This document shows positions 47,180 through 57,613 of a DNA stretch of 64,000 nt, in pieces. Below the pieces are notes generated by a model. That model made no database searches, had not been told where the DNA came from, and worked only from the letters and a program-made list of their open reading frames with translations. Source of the DNA: Pseudomonadota bacterium (GTDB lineage: Bacteria > Pseudomonadota > Alphaproteobacteria > Acetobacterales > Acetobacteraceae); the NCBI GenBank assembly GCA_021780935.1, contig JAJXXT010000160.1, positions 1-64,000 of the forward strand, written 5' to 3'. Both the position numbers and the translations under genes were made by a program. Each line of letters starts with the position of its first letter. Positions within the stretch are counted from its first letter, which is position 1.

Positions 47180-48250
47180 TCAGCCGCCGAGAAAATCCCG
47201 CAGCAGCGGCACCAGCGGCCGGTCGGCCTGTGGCATCGGGTAGTCACCGAGCCGCGCCGGCGCTACCCAGGTCAGTTGCTGCCCCTCTTTCGGACGCGGC
47301 GTGCCACGCCAGCGACGGCAGAGATAGAGCGGCATCAGCAGATGAAAATTCTCGTATTCGTGCGAGGCGAACGCAAAGGGTGCCAAGCAGTTGGTCGAGA
47401 CGTCGATACCCAGCTCCTCCGCCAGCTCGCGGATCAACGCCGTCTCCGGCGTCTCGCCGGGGTCGAGCTTGCCGCCGGGAAACTCCCACAGCCCGGCCAT
47501 GCGCTTGCCCTCGGGCCGCCGCGCCAGCAGCACGCGCATGTCGATGTCGATCAGCGCACAGGCGGCGACCAGCAATAACGGCTTGCCGCCTCGCTGGCTG
47601 CCCGCTTCGCCGCCCATCGGCGCACCGGCCGGGCTGCCGATCGGGCTGGCGGCATCGGCAGCCGGCTCCGGCGCCGGCGTATCGCCGAACAGGTCGCGCC
47701 GTTCGGCGGCGAACATCAGCACCCGGTGCTCGGTGCCGCGCGCCATGAAAAGCTGCGTCGACTCACCGATCGAGTGAAAGCCGATATGGCCGAGCACCGC
47801 GATCGAGGCCTGGTTGTCGGTGGCCACCGTCGCCTCGATCCGGTCGAGGTCGAGATTGGCCATGCCCCAGCGCGCGAGTCGGCCAGCGGCCTCGCGCGCA
47901 TAGCCCTGCCGGTGGAACTTGCTGCCGATCCAGTAGCCGAGCCGGCCGAGCCGATCCGCGCGGTCGAGCCGCAGGCCAACGCCGCCTATCAGGGGGGCGT
48001 CGTCGCCGGCGCCGACAATGGCGAGATGATAGGCGCTGCCGGCCTCGATCTCGGCGCGGGTTGAGGCGATCCAGCCCTCCGCCTTCGCGAGATCATAGGG
48101 AAAGGGAACGGCGGCCAGCGTGCGCGCGATCGCGTATTCCATCAGCCGGTGCAGCATCGGCGCGTCGGTCTCGCGCCAGGGGCGCAGCCGCAGGCGCGGC
48201 GTCGCCAGCGGCGCAAACCCCAGATCGTCCATGCTCGCGGACAGGCCCAC
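47180..48250 (-). CDS. Fused GNAT acetyltransferase - MutT Nudix hydrolase
   Basis: A 356-residue fusion. Residues ~15-185 are a RimJ/RimL-like GNAT domain (TPRLRLRPWRETDAPMLHRL; acetyl-CoA loop KFHRQGYAREAAGRL; NQASIAVLGHIGF). A Pro/Ala/Gly linker (191-222) follows. Residues ~225-356 are a MutT-type domain with a full Nudix box at 260-282 (GKLDPGETPETA, then LIRELAEELGI) and the ARRPEGKRMAGLWEFPGG lead-in. MutT removes 8-oxo-dGTP from the nucleotide pool. In many alphaproteobacteria the two are separate neighbours beside argJ, so the fusion fits this place. Confidence 0.9.
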   Translation of the reverse strand: MGLSASMDDLGFAPLATPRLRLRPWRETDAPMLHRLMEYAIARTLAAVPFPYDLAKAEGWIASTRAEIEAGSAYHLAIVGAGDDAPLIGGVGLRLDRADRLGRLGYWIGSKFHRQGYAREAAGRLARWGMANLDLDRIEATVATDNQASIAVLGHIGFHSIGESTQLFMARGTEHRVLMFAAERRDLFGDTPAPEPAADAASPIGSPAGAPMGGEAGSQRGGKPLLLVAACALIDIDMRVLLARRPEGKRMAGLWEFPGGKLDPGETPETALIRELAEELGIDVSTNCLAPFAFASHEYENFHLLMPLYLCRRWRGTPRPKEGQQLTWVAPARLGDYPMPQADRPLVPLLRDFLGG

Positions 48251-48328
48251 GCCTAGCCAGTGCCGCAGCCTCGGTTGCGCCGCAAGAGGGTGCGGACGCC
48301 TGCCGCCCGAATGTCGTCAGCGTCGCCC

Positions 48329-48360
48329 AGCTTCAGCTTGGCCCAGCTTGAGCTTGGCCG
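48329..48360. repeat. Two tandem copies of a 16-bp unit after argJ
   Basis: CAGCTTCAGCTTGGCC (48329-48344) is repeated at 48345-48360 with one base changed, and a further partial copy follows to 48373, running into the argJ stop. Each unit itself contains AGCTT twice. It lies between argJ and the GNAT-MutT gene on the same strand and could form alternative hairpins. Confidence 0.6.
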
Positions 48361-48364
48361 GCCT

Positions 48365-49594
48365 TCAGCTTCGATAACTGCCGTTGATGTCGATGTAGCC
48401 GTGGGTCAGGTCGCAGGTCCACACCGTCGCGCGCCCGCGTCCCAGCCCGAGATCGACCTCGATCGCGATCTCGCGCCCGCGCATATGCGCCACCACCGGC
48501 GTCTCGTCATAGCCGGCGACCACCCCACCATCCCGCGCCATCCAGACACCGCCGATGGCCACCGAAAGCCGGTCGCGGTCCGCCGGCTCCCCGGCCTTGC
48601 CCACCGCCATGACGATGCGGCCCCAATTCGCGTCCTCGCCGGCGATTGCGGTCTTGACCAGCGGCGAGTTGGCAATGGCCATCGCCACGCGCTTCGCCGA
48701 GCCCGCCGAGACCGCGCCGGCGACATCGATGCGGATCAGTTTCTGCGCACCCTCGCCGTCGCGCACCACCGCGAGCGCCAGGTCGTGCAGCACCTCGCCG
48801 AGGGCGCGCGCAAAATCGCGCAGCATCGCTCCGCCCTCGGCCGGTACGCGCGCGTGCTTTGCCTGGCCCGTCGCGAACAGCAGCACCGTGTCGGAGGTCG
48901 AGGTATCGCTGTCCACCGTCGTTGCGTTGAACGTCGTGCGTACCCCGCGCGCCAGCAGGTTTTGCAGTACGGCAGAGGGGATTTTCGCGTCGGTGGTGAT
49001 GAAGCACAGCATCGTCGCCATATCCGGCGCGATCATGCCGCTGCCCTTGGCGATGCCGTTGATGGTCACCGTCGCATCGCCGATGCGGGCACTGCGGGTC
49101 GCGGCCTTGGGGAAGGTGTCGGTGGTCATGATCGCCCGCGCCGCCGCCGCCCAGCCATCCGCCGCGACCGCTTTGTGCAGGCGTGGCAGCGACGCGGTGA
49201 GGCGCTCCACCGGAAGCTGCTCCCCGATCACCCCGGTGGAGGCGACGAAGACCTCGCGCGGCTTGCAGCCGGCGAGCCTGGCCGCCGCCTCCGCCGTGGC
49301 GCGCGCCACCGCCGCCCCGGCCTTGCCGGTGAACACATTGGCGTTGCCGGCGTTGACCACCACGGCCCGCGCCTTGCCGCCGGCCAGCGCCGCGCGGCAC
49401 CAGTCCACCGGCGCGCCCGGGCATTTGTTGCGGGTGAAAACGCCGGCCGCGGTGCTGCCGGGTGCCAGCTCCATCAGCAGCACGTCGTCGCGCCCCTGGT
49501 AGCGGATGCCGGCGGCACCGGCCGCAAGGCGCACGCCGGCCAGCGGGGCGAGCGCGGGGAGGGGGATAGCGAGCGGCGAGACGGGTTGCGGCAT
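48365..49594 (-). CDS. argJ: Bifunctional ornithine acetyltransferase / N-acetylglutamate synthase
   Basis: ArgJ moves the acetyl group from N-acetylornithine to glutamate, closing the acetyl cycle of arginine synthesis, and can use acetyl-CoA. The 409-residue precursor is cut into two subunits before Thr194, seen in GMIAPDMATMLCFITTDA. The oxyanion segment is ASTGVIGEQLP (118-128). The frame ends GSYRS, typical of the family. The order secA, parvulin, argJ, MutT is conserved in alphaproteobacteria. Confidence 0.95.
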   Translation of the reverse strand: MPQPVSPLAIPLPALAPLAGVRLAAGAAGIRYQGRDDVLLMELAPGSTAAGVFTRNKCPGAPVDWCRAALAGGKARAVVVNAGNANVFTGKAGAAVARATAEAAARLAGCKPREVFVASTGVIGEQLPVERLTASLPRLHKAVAADGWAAAARAIMTTDTFPKAATRSARIGDATVTINGIAKGSGMIAPDMATMLCFITTDAKIPSAVLQNLLARGVRTTFNATTVDSDTSTSDTVLLFATGQAKHARVPAEGGAMLRDFARALGEVLHDLALAVVRDGEGAQKLIRIDVAGAVSAGSAKRVAMAIANSPLVKTAIAGEDANWGRIVMAVGKAGEPADRDRLSVAIGGVWMARDGGVVAGYDETPVVAHMRGREIAIEVDLGLGRGRATVWTCDLTHGYIDINGSYRS

Positions 49595-49709
49595 GGCGTT
49601 TTCTTGTTGTCTGGACGTTACGTTTTCGGGCGGGTTATCGGTCCGGCCCCTTGCTCGGTCGTTCGGGCCCCATCGTTTCGGGCACCGGCGGCATGCGCCC
49701 CCGGCCGCT

Positions 49710-50627
49710 TCAGGGTTTGGCGGGCGGGGGGCGCGCGGTGTCGGTCGCGCGGGGTACGGACCCGTCGGGGTTGAACACCTGCACCTTGAGACCCTTGCGC
49801 GCCAGCGTCACCTCCCGCTGCACCGCCTGGGTGATCATCTGCTGGCGGATCGTGTTCGCCACCTGCTTGAAGCTCGGCGCCGGTGCCTGGCGGCGCGCGA
49901 CCACCTCGATCACGTGCCAGCCGAACTGGGTGTGTACCGGCTGCTCGGTCCACTGGCCGGGTTTCAGGGCGAAGGCGGCATCCGCGAACGGCGCCACCAT
50001 CTTGTCCTTGGTGAAGAAGCCAAGATCCCCGCCCTGCGCCGCGGTGCTATCGATGCTGTATTTCTTTGCCAGGGTCGCGAAGTCGGCCCCCTTGTTGAGC
50101 AGTGCGATGATCGCCTGGGCCTGGGCCTTGGACTTCACGAGAATGTGGCGGGCGTCCACCTCCTCCGGCCCCGGCTTGCCAGTGTAGTCCTTCTGATAAA
50201 CCGCGAGGACCTTGGCCTGTGTCACCTGGGGCGCGATGACCTTGGTCAGCAGCGCGTTCTGCAGGGCTGCTTCGGCCGCGACCTTCATGGCGCTGGCGAC
50301 GGCGGGGTCCTTGTTCAGGCCCTGCTTGCGGGCGAGCTGGGACAGGGCGGCGCGGTTCACCGCCTGCGTCAACAGCAACGGGTAGAGGGTGGATTGCGGC
50401 AGACGCTGCAATGTGGGCGGCAGCGCGTGGGCAAGGGCCGCGAGGTCGGTCGCATGGATCGCCTCGGTGCCGACGCGCGCGACGACGGGGTTGGCGACGA
50501 CGGGGTTGGCGGCGGGCGCTGCCGGTGCCGTGCCCTGCGCGAACGCGGCGCCGGGCGCTACCAGAGCGACCAGCGGGGCCGTCACGACGGCGGCAAGGAA
50601 CGCGGCAGGGAACAGGGCAGGGCGCAT
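49710..50627 (-). CDS. Periplasmic parvulin-type peptidyl-prolyl isomerase
   Basis: A 305-residue exported folding helper. Signal peptide MRPALFPAAFLAAVVTAPLV, then ALVAPGAAFA; cleavage after AFA. An N-terminal SurA/PrsA-like helical region follows, then a parvulin domain (about 150-250) with DARHILVKSKAQAQ, GGDLGFFTKDKMV and QPVHTQFGWHVIEV. The C-terminal part is basic and Pro-rich. It catalyses proline isomerisation in exported proteins and sits next to secA, a conserved pairing. ATG 50627 is used because it opens the signal peptide. Confidence 0.9.
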   Translation of the reverse strand: MRPALFPAAFLAAVVTAPLVALVAPGAAFAQGTAPAAPAANPVVANPVVARVGTEAIHATDLAALAHALPPTLQRLPQSTLYPLLLTQAVNRAALSQLARKQGLNKDPAVASAMKVAAEAALQNALLTKVIAPQVTQAKVLAVYQKDYTGKPGPEEVDARHILVKSKAQAQAIIALLNKGADFATLAKKYSIDSTAAQGGDLGFFTKDKMVAPFADAAFALKPGQWTEQPVHTQFGWHVIEVVARRQAPAPSFKQVANTIRQQMITQAVQREVTLARKGLKVQVFNPDGSVPRATDTARPPPAKP

Positions 50628-50716
50628 CGCGGCCTCTTGGGGTGATGCGCGGGTTGTAGGGCCCAGCCCCCAACCGCGCCAGCCCACGCCGCCCCCAAAA
50701 ACCCATCAGGCACGCC

Positions 50717-50778
50717 CCGGTCGTCCCACCGCTCACCCCACCGGTCGTCCCACCGCTGACCCCACCGGTCACCCCACG
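50717..50778. repeat. 24-bp tandem repeat between the parvulin gene and secA
   Basis: A 24-base unit beginning CCGGTCGTCCCACCGCT occurs at 50717-50740 and 50741-50764 with one base difference (CTCAC or CTGAC). A third, partial copy begins at 50765. It lies in the 261-base gap between two divergent genes and is strongly strand-asymmetric (C-rich on the plus strand). It could be a slippage product or a set of binding sites. Confidence 0.65.
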
Positions 50779-50888
50779 CGGCAGCCCGCCGCACACCCCC
50801 CGCCGCCCGGCCCGGCATGGACCGGAGTTCACGTTGACCCTGGGGGGGTGTGAGCCTATCTCTCCGAGGCATTTTTTCCCGGAACCGC

Positions 50889-53615
<2,727 letters not shown>

Positions 53616-53629
53616 ACGGGAGTCACTTG

Positions 53630-54346
53630 ATGCGCGTCTGCATCCTCGAGAACGACGTTCTGCCACCGGGCTGGGCGCCCGCCGGCGTGCGCGTCGCCGA
53701 CTACTTCATCCGCATGCTGCGCGCCGCGGACCCCGCCATCGTCTGCGACGTCTTCCACACGCCCGCGGGCGAGTATCCCGACGATTTCGCCCGCTACGAC
53801 GCGGTGATGCTGACCGGCAGCCATGCCGATGCGTTCGCCGACGACCCCTGGGTGGTCGAGCTGCGCCGGCGCGTCACGGCGCTGATTGCGCGGCGGACGA
53901 AGCTCATCGGCATCTGCTTCGGCCACCAGGTGCTCGGCCTTTGCCTCGGCGCACCGGTCGGCCGTGCCGAATGCGGCTTCACCATCGGGCGCGTCGCGTA
54001 TCGCTGGCACGATGCGAGCGCAACGCCGTCGGCCGCCGCCGGCTACGCGCTGCTCGCCTCGCACCAGGACCAGGTGAAGGCGCTGCCGGAGGGCGCGACG
54101 CTGCTCGCCAGCAGCGATGCCTGCCCGATCGCCGGATTCACCTATGGCGGGCACGTGCTGAGCCTGCAGCCGCACCCGGAGCTTGATGAGGCGATCGTCA
54201 CCCGCATCGTCGAGAGCCGCCGCGACCGCCTGGGCGAGGCAGCCGACGCAGCGCTGGCCAGCATGGCCGCCCCGCACGAGGGTGCGGCCATTGGCGCGCT
54301 GATCGCGTCCTTCATCCGCGGCGACGCGGCGCGCCAGGCTGCCTAG
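53630..54346 (+). CDS. Class I glutamine amidotransferase domain protein
   Basis: A 238-residue stand-alone type 1 GATase. The nucleophile is Cys96 in GICFGHQVLG, the oxyanion Gly is in LTGSHADAF, and the His-x-Glu pair is in LQPHPELDEA. It resembles the GMP synthase-like GATases (YfeJ/GuaA-like) whose partner and substrate are unknown; some of this group hydrolyse gamma-glutamyl compounds. It follows secA by 14 bases, and GGGAG before ATG 53630 supports the start. Confidence 0.85.
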   Translation: MRVCILENDVLPPGWAPAGVRVADYFIRMLRAADPAIVCDVFHTPAGEYPDDFARYDAVMLTGSHADAFADDPWVVELRRRVTALIARRTKLIGICFGHQVLGLCLGAPVGRAECGFTIGRVAYRWHDASATPSAAAGYALLASHQDQVKALPEGATLLASSDACPIAGFTYGGHVLSLQPHPELDEAIVTRIVESRRDRLGEAADAALASMAAPHEGAAIGALIASFIRGDAARQAA

Positions 54347-54592
54347 AGTCCGGACCTATCAAATGGCTGGCGCAGTGCCGCGTTTTGTCATTCGTAGGCC
54401 AACGCCGCGCCAGGGACGCCATACGGATGTCGGGGCAACAGCACACAACGGTGCGGCCGCCGCGATGGGGAAGTGCGCCACCGCGTGCGATGCATGATGC
54501 GCGGAAGCAGCCTGTGTCAGCGACGTGGCCTGCTGCCGGTTTGGTGGAGACACAGTCTAGCCTGCGGTGGCGTACCAATCGGTCGTGCCGGC

Positions 54593-55390
54593 GTGACAGC
54601 CCGGTTGATCGCGCCGCTCGTTCTGTTGTTGCTCTGTGCCCAGCCGGCCTGGGCCCAACATTTTCACTTCGACCCTGCCAGCTGCAAGCACGACACAGGG
54701 CACATGTACATAGCCTTTGGCCGGACGGTGCTTACAGTACCAACGCCCAAACAAGCTGATGCGGTTGTCGATCCAATACACCCAGGTGAGGCGCATCTGA
54801 CAGCACCTGACCCCACCGATCCTACAGGATGTTCCGGCAATCCTCTACAATCAGATAGTTATGCATCGTTCGATTCGATAACCCTGCTGGGGGCGGCGCC
54901 TGAGAATACGGAGCTCGGCGTCCCAGACCTTCTGTTGATTGTCAATTTGAATAGAGGTGTCTCGTTAAGTGCTCAGGATGGAGCGTGGGCTCCACAGAGA
55001 GATAATCATGATATTGCAGAAGAGTTATGCCGTACAGCCACCGTAAGAGAACAACTACCAAATGGTCTTATGGCATGCCGGGTCAAGCCGACAGAGCCGG
55101 CAAATGCACCAAGGGTGGATTGGGGAGCCAGCTACATAGCGAAGAAAAATGTTTACTCCGCACCACTTGGAAGGACTTTCGTGGTCATTTGCTCCCCAGG
55201 TCTATACAGTGACGGAATTGGATATTGCAATGTAACCTACCAAATTAGCCATGATATCGGACTCACGTACAGATTTCAACCACATCTGACGACCCATCCA
55301 ATTCCCATCAGCCAAATTATCGCATTCGACAAATCGCTGCGTGTCGCGATCGAAAACGCGATCGTAAAGAACTACCCGTGGCCCCGCTGA
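54593..55390 (+). CDS. Unknown secreted six-cysteine protein, AT-richer than neighbours
   Basis: I do not recognise the family. From GTG 54593 it is 265 residues with a good signal peptide (VTARLIAPLVLLLLCAQPAWA, cut before QHFHF). The mature part has six cysteines (in ASCKH, TGCSG, ELCRT, MACRV, ICSPG, GYCNV), enough for three disulfides in the periplasm. It has no repeats or further membrane helices. From about 54,700 the base composition falls visibly towards AT, with codons rare elsewhere in the window, a sign of recent transfer. It stands beside an IS remnant. The start could lie upstream (ATG 54473). The 246-base gap before it shows no gene. Confidence 0.65.
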   Translation: MTARLIAPLVLLLLCAQPAWAQHFHFDPASCKHDTGHMYIAFGRTVLTVPTPKQADAVVDPIHPGEAHLTAPDPTDPTGCSGNPLQSDSYASFDSITLLGAAPENTELGVPDLLLIVNLNRGVSLSAQDGAWAPQRDNHDIAEELCRTATVREQLPNGLMACRVKPTEPANAPRVDWGASYIAKKNVYSAPLGRTFVVICSPGLYSDGIGYCNVTYQISHDIGLTYRFQPHLTTHPIPISQIIAFDKSLRVAIENAIVKNYPWPR

Positions 55391-55462
55391 CACGTGAGGT
55401 GAAGCGGTCGGGCCGGTGCTGATGAATGTTGTTGGACGTTTTCGGGGTGTCTTGCCTGCTGT

Positions 55463-55879
55463 CTATTCGGTCAGCACCCGGCTCGGCGTCACGGGCATCG
55501 GCTCGGTCTTGGCCTGCGGCGGCGGCGCGGGCACACGCGGGCGGCGCAGCCCGGTGCCGACGCGCTGCGGGCGGATCGCGGTGGCGTCGATGCCGCGCAC
55601 GTCCTCGGCCGAGGCCCTGGCGATGGCGGCGAACAGAATCGGCCACAGGCCACGGCCGCACCAGCGGTTCCACCGGTTATAGACCGTGGTCGGCGGGCCA
55701 TAGACCGAGGGGCAATCCTGCCAGCGCGTGTTGCTGCGCAGCATATAAAGAATGCCGCTGATGATACGTCGGTCGTCGTCCCGGCTCGCGCTGAGCCGAT
55801 GGCGCGGCAGCAGCGGCAAAATCGCCTGCCAGCCTGCCTCGCTCAACCAGTAGGGCTCTGTCCCGGTAGATCCTGCCAT
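55463..55879 (-). pseudogene. IS5-family transposase, N-terminal fragment
   Basis: The first ~100 residues match the DUF4096 N-terminal part of IS5-family transposases (WLSEAGWQAILPLLPRHRL, then GILYMLRSNTRWQDCPSVYG, and NRWNRWCGRGLW). The frame reaches GIDATAIRP, where the first catalytic Asp region begins. It then runs into unrelated Pro/Arg-rich sequence, so the catalytic core is missing. The element is broken at its 3' end; its 5' end, with the start codon and an upstream hairpin, is intact. It cannot transpose. It lies directly after the AT-rich orphan gene. Confidence 0.85.
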
Positions 55880-55880
55880 G

Positions 55881-55911
55881 GATTCAAACCTCCTCAACTG
55901 GGAGTTGAATC
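55881..55911 (-). repeat. Hairpin covering the transposase ribosome-binding site
   Basis: GATTCAA (55881-55887) and TTGAATC (55905-55911) are perfect arms around CTCC/GGAG inner pairs. On the minus strand the structure includes the GAGGAGG ribosome-binding site and ends two bases before the transposase ATG. In several IS families such a structure hides the start site in transcripts that enter from outside. It also marks the surviving end of the element. Confidence 0.5.
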
Positions 55912-55964
55912 ACAGGTCGGACTCCGATTCCTAGGGGTTTCGAACGCCGGCCTCCCGCCCTTGG

Positions 55965-57509
55965 TCAGCCGCCGTCGAGCCGACGCAGCGGCATCGTCCA
56001 CGCCATGACGGCGCTGATCGCCGGAAAGCAGGCGATGGTCAGGAACGCGGCGCGGAAAGCGCCCGTGAACTCGCCCTTCACGGCTGCGAGCCGCGCCGGC
56101 GGCAGGCCGGACAGTGCCGCCGGACCCGCCTCGACCACGCGGGTGAAGAGATGCGCCGTCACCGGGTCACTGAGCGCGATCATCGCAAACAGCACCGCCC
56201 CGGTCAGCGCCGCCCCCACCGCGGAGCCGACGCTGCGCGAAAACTGCACCCCCGCCGCCGCGGCACCGAGCTGCGCCCGCCCCGCGACGAGCTGCACCGT
56301 CAGTTGCACCACCGACATCGTCGTGCCGATACTCAGCGACAGCCAGGCGAACAGGAACGGCAGCTCCCGCACCGTCAGGTCCGGTGCGGCGAACGCCAGG
56401 AACACCAGCCCGATCGCCACCAGCGGCAGCCCGATCGAGGGAAAGATCGCGGTGCGCCCGGTGCGCGCCATCAGCCGGCCCGTCACCAGCGAGCCCACCG
56501 CGATCAGCGCGGTCAGCGGCAGCAGCAGCAGCCCGGTGGTGGAGGCATCGACGCCGCGCACCACCCGCAGATAGATCGGCAGGAACGTGACCAGCGAGAC
56601 CACCGTGGCGCCGCTGCACAGCGCCATCACCCCCGCCCGCCAGATCGAGGGGTTGCGCATCAGCCCCACCGGCAGCAGCGGCTGTGGCGCGCGGCGCTCA
56701 TGGCGGATCAGCAGCCCAAGGGCCACGGCGGCAAAGGCCGCGAGCCCGGCGGCGAGCGTCAGATCGTGCACATCCATCCGCTGCGCCTTCTCGAGCGCCA
56801 GCAGCAGCGGCGCGATGAACAGCGCGAATAGCACCGCCCCCGGCGTGTCGAAGCGGAACCGCCCGGCCGGTGCCGCCGCGCGCGGCAGGCGGGTGACGAG
56901 GGCGATCGCGACCAGGCCGAACGGCACGTTGATCAGAAAGATCGAGCGCCAGCCGAAACTCTGCGTGAGCCAGCCGCCGGCGACCGGGCCGAAGGTGGAG
57001 GAGCAGACGAAAATGGAGGAAAGCCAGCCCTGATAACGCGCGCGCTCACGCGGCGGCACCGCCTCGCCGAGCAGCGCCTGGCACAGCGTCATCAGCCCAC
57101 CGCCGCCCGCACCCTGCAGCACGCGCGCCGCCGCGAGCAGCGTGACGGAAGGTGCGGCCGCGCACAGCACCGAGGCGCCGATGAAAATGCCAAGCGCCAC
57201 GAACATCATCCGCTTGCGGCCGAGCGCGTCGCCAAGCCGCCCATAGACCGGGGCGGCGATGGTCGCGGCCAGCAGGTAGCCGACGACGATCCAGGCGATG
57301 CGGTTGAGCTCGCCCATCTCGCCGGCGATGGAGGGCAGCGCCGTCGAGACGATGGTCTGGTCGATCGCCGCCATGAACATCGGCAGCATGATCGATGGGA
57401 AGACCGCGTAGAACAGCCGGCGCGACTGGGCACGGTCGATCGGTGGCGCGCCGGCGGTCGGTTCTGGTTGTGGGGTGTCGGCGGCCGATACGGCGGAGGA
57501 GGGTGACAT
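55965..57509 (-). CDS. MFS multidrug exporter, DHA2 (EmrB/QacA) type, 14 membrane helices
   Basis: A 514-residue proton-driven exporter of the major facilitator superfamily. The early motif D1 is visible (AAIDQTIVSTALPSIAGEMG), as are motif A (GRLGDALGRKRM) and motif C (WRSIFLINVPFG), and the length fits 14 helices. It would expel drugs or other hydrophobic compounds across the inner membrane. No HlyD-type partner or TetR regulator is adjacent. Three 14-base iterated repeats lie 64-101 bases upstream and may be its control site. Confidence 0.9.
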   Translation of the reverse strand: MSPSSAVSAADTPQPEPTAGAPPIDRAQSRRLFYAVFPSIMLPMFMAAIDQTIVSTALPSIAGEMGELNRIAWIVVGYLLAATIAAPVYGRLGDALGRKRMMFVALGIFIGASVLCAAAPSVTLLAAARVLQGAGGGGLMTLCQALLGEAVPPRERARYQGWLSSIFVCSSTFGPVAGGWLTQSFGWRSIFLINVPFGLVAIALVTRLPRAAAPAGRFRFDTPGAVLFALFIAPLLLALEKAQRMDVHDLTLAAGLAAFAAVALGLLIRHERRAPQPLLPVGLMRNPSIWRAGVMALCSGATVVSLVTFLPIYLRVVRGVDASTTGLLLLPLTALIAVGSLVTGRLMARTGRTAIFPSIGLPLVAIGLVFLAFAAPDLTVRELPFLFAWLSLSIGTTMSVVQLTVQLVAGRAQLGAAAAGVQFSRSVGSAVGAALTGAVLFAMIALSDPVTAHLFTRVVEAGPAALSGLPPARLAAVKGEFTGAFRAAFLTIACFPAISAVMAWTMPLRRLDGG

Positions 57510-57572
57510 TCCTTACAGTCTCCGCCTCGCGCTTCGGCCTGTCCAGCGCGTGGCGGTCAGATCAGAGCCCCC

Positions 57573-57610
57573 GGATTGGCGCGTCGGGATTGGCGCCTCC
57601 GGATTGGCGC
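57573..57610. repeat. Three iterated GGATTGGCGC repeats, 14-bp period
   Basis: GGATTGGCGC occurs at 57573-57582, 57587-57596 and 57601-57610, each exactly 14 bases from the last. The array lies between the accA stop (57614) and the MFS start (57509), both on the minus strand. Three perfect ten-base copies in 38 bases are not expected by chance. Candidates are operator iterons for the MFS gene or replication slippage. Confidence 0.7.
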
Positions 57611-57613
57611 AAG

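Noticed and set aside
54347..55960. A defence or toxin-antitoxin island around the AT-rich gene
   Set aside because: Only one orphan exported protein and a transposase fragment are present. No nuclease, methylase, toxin or antitoxin signature was found, so a defence system cannot be supported.
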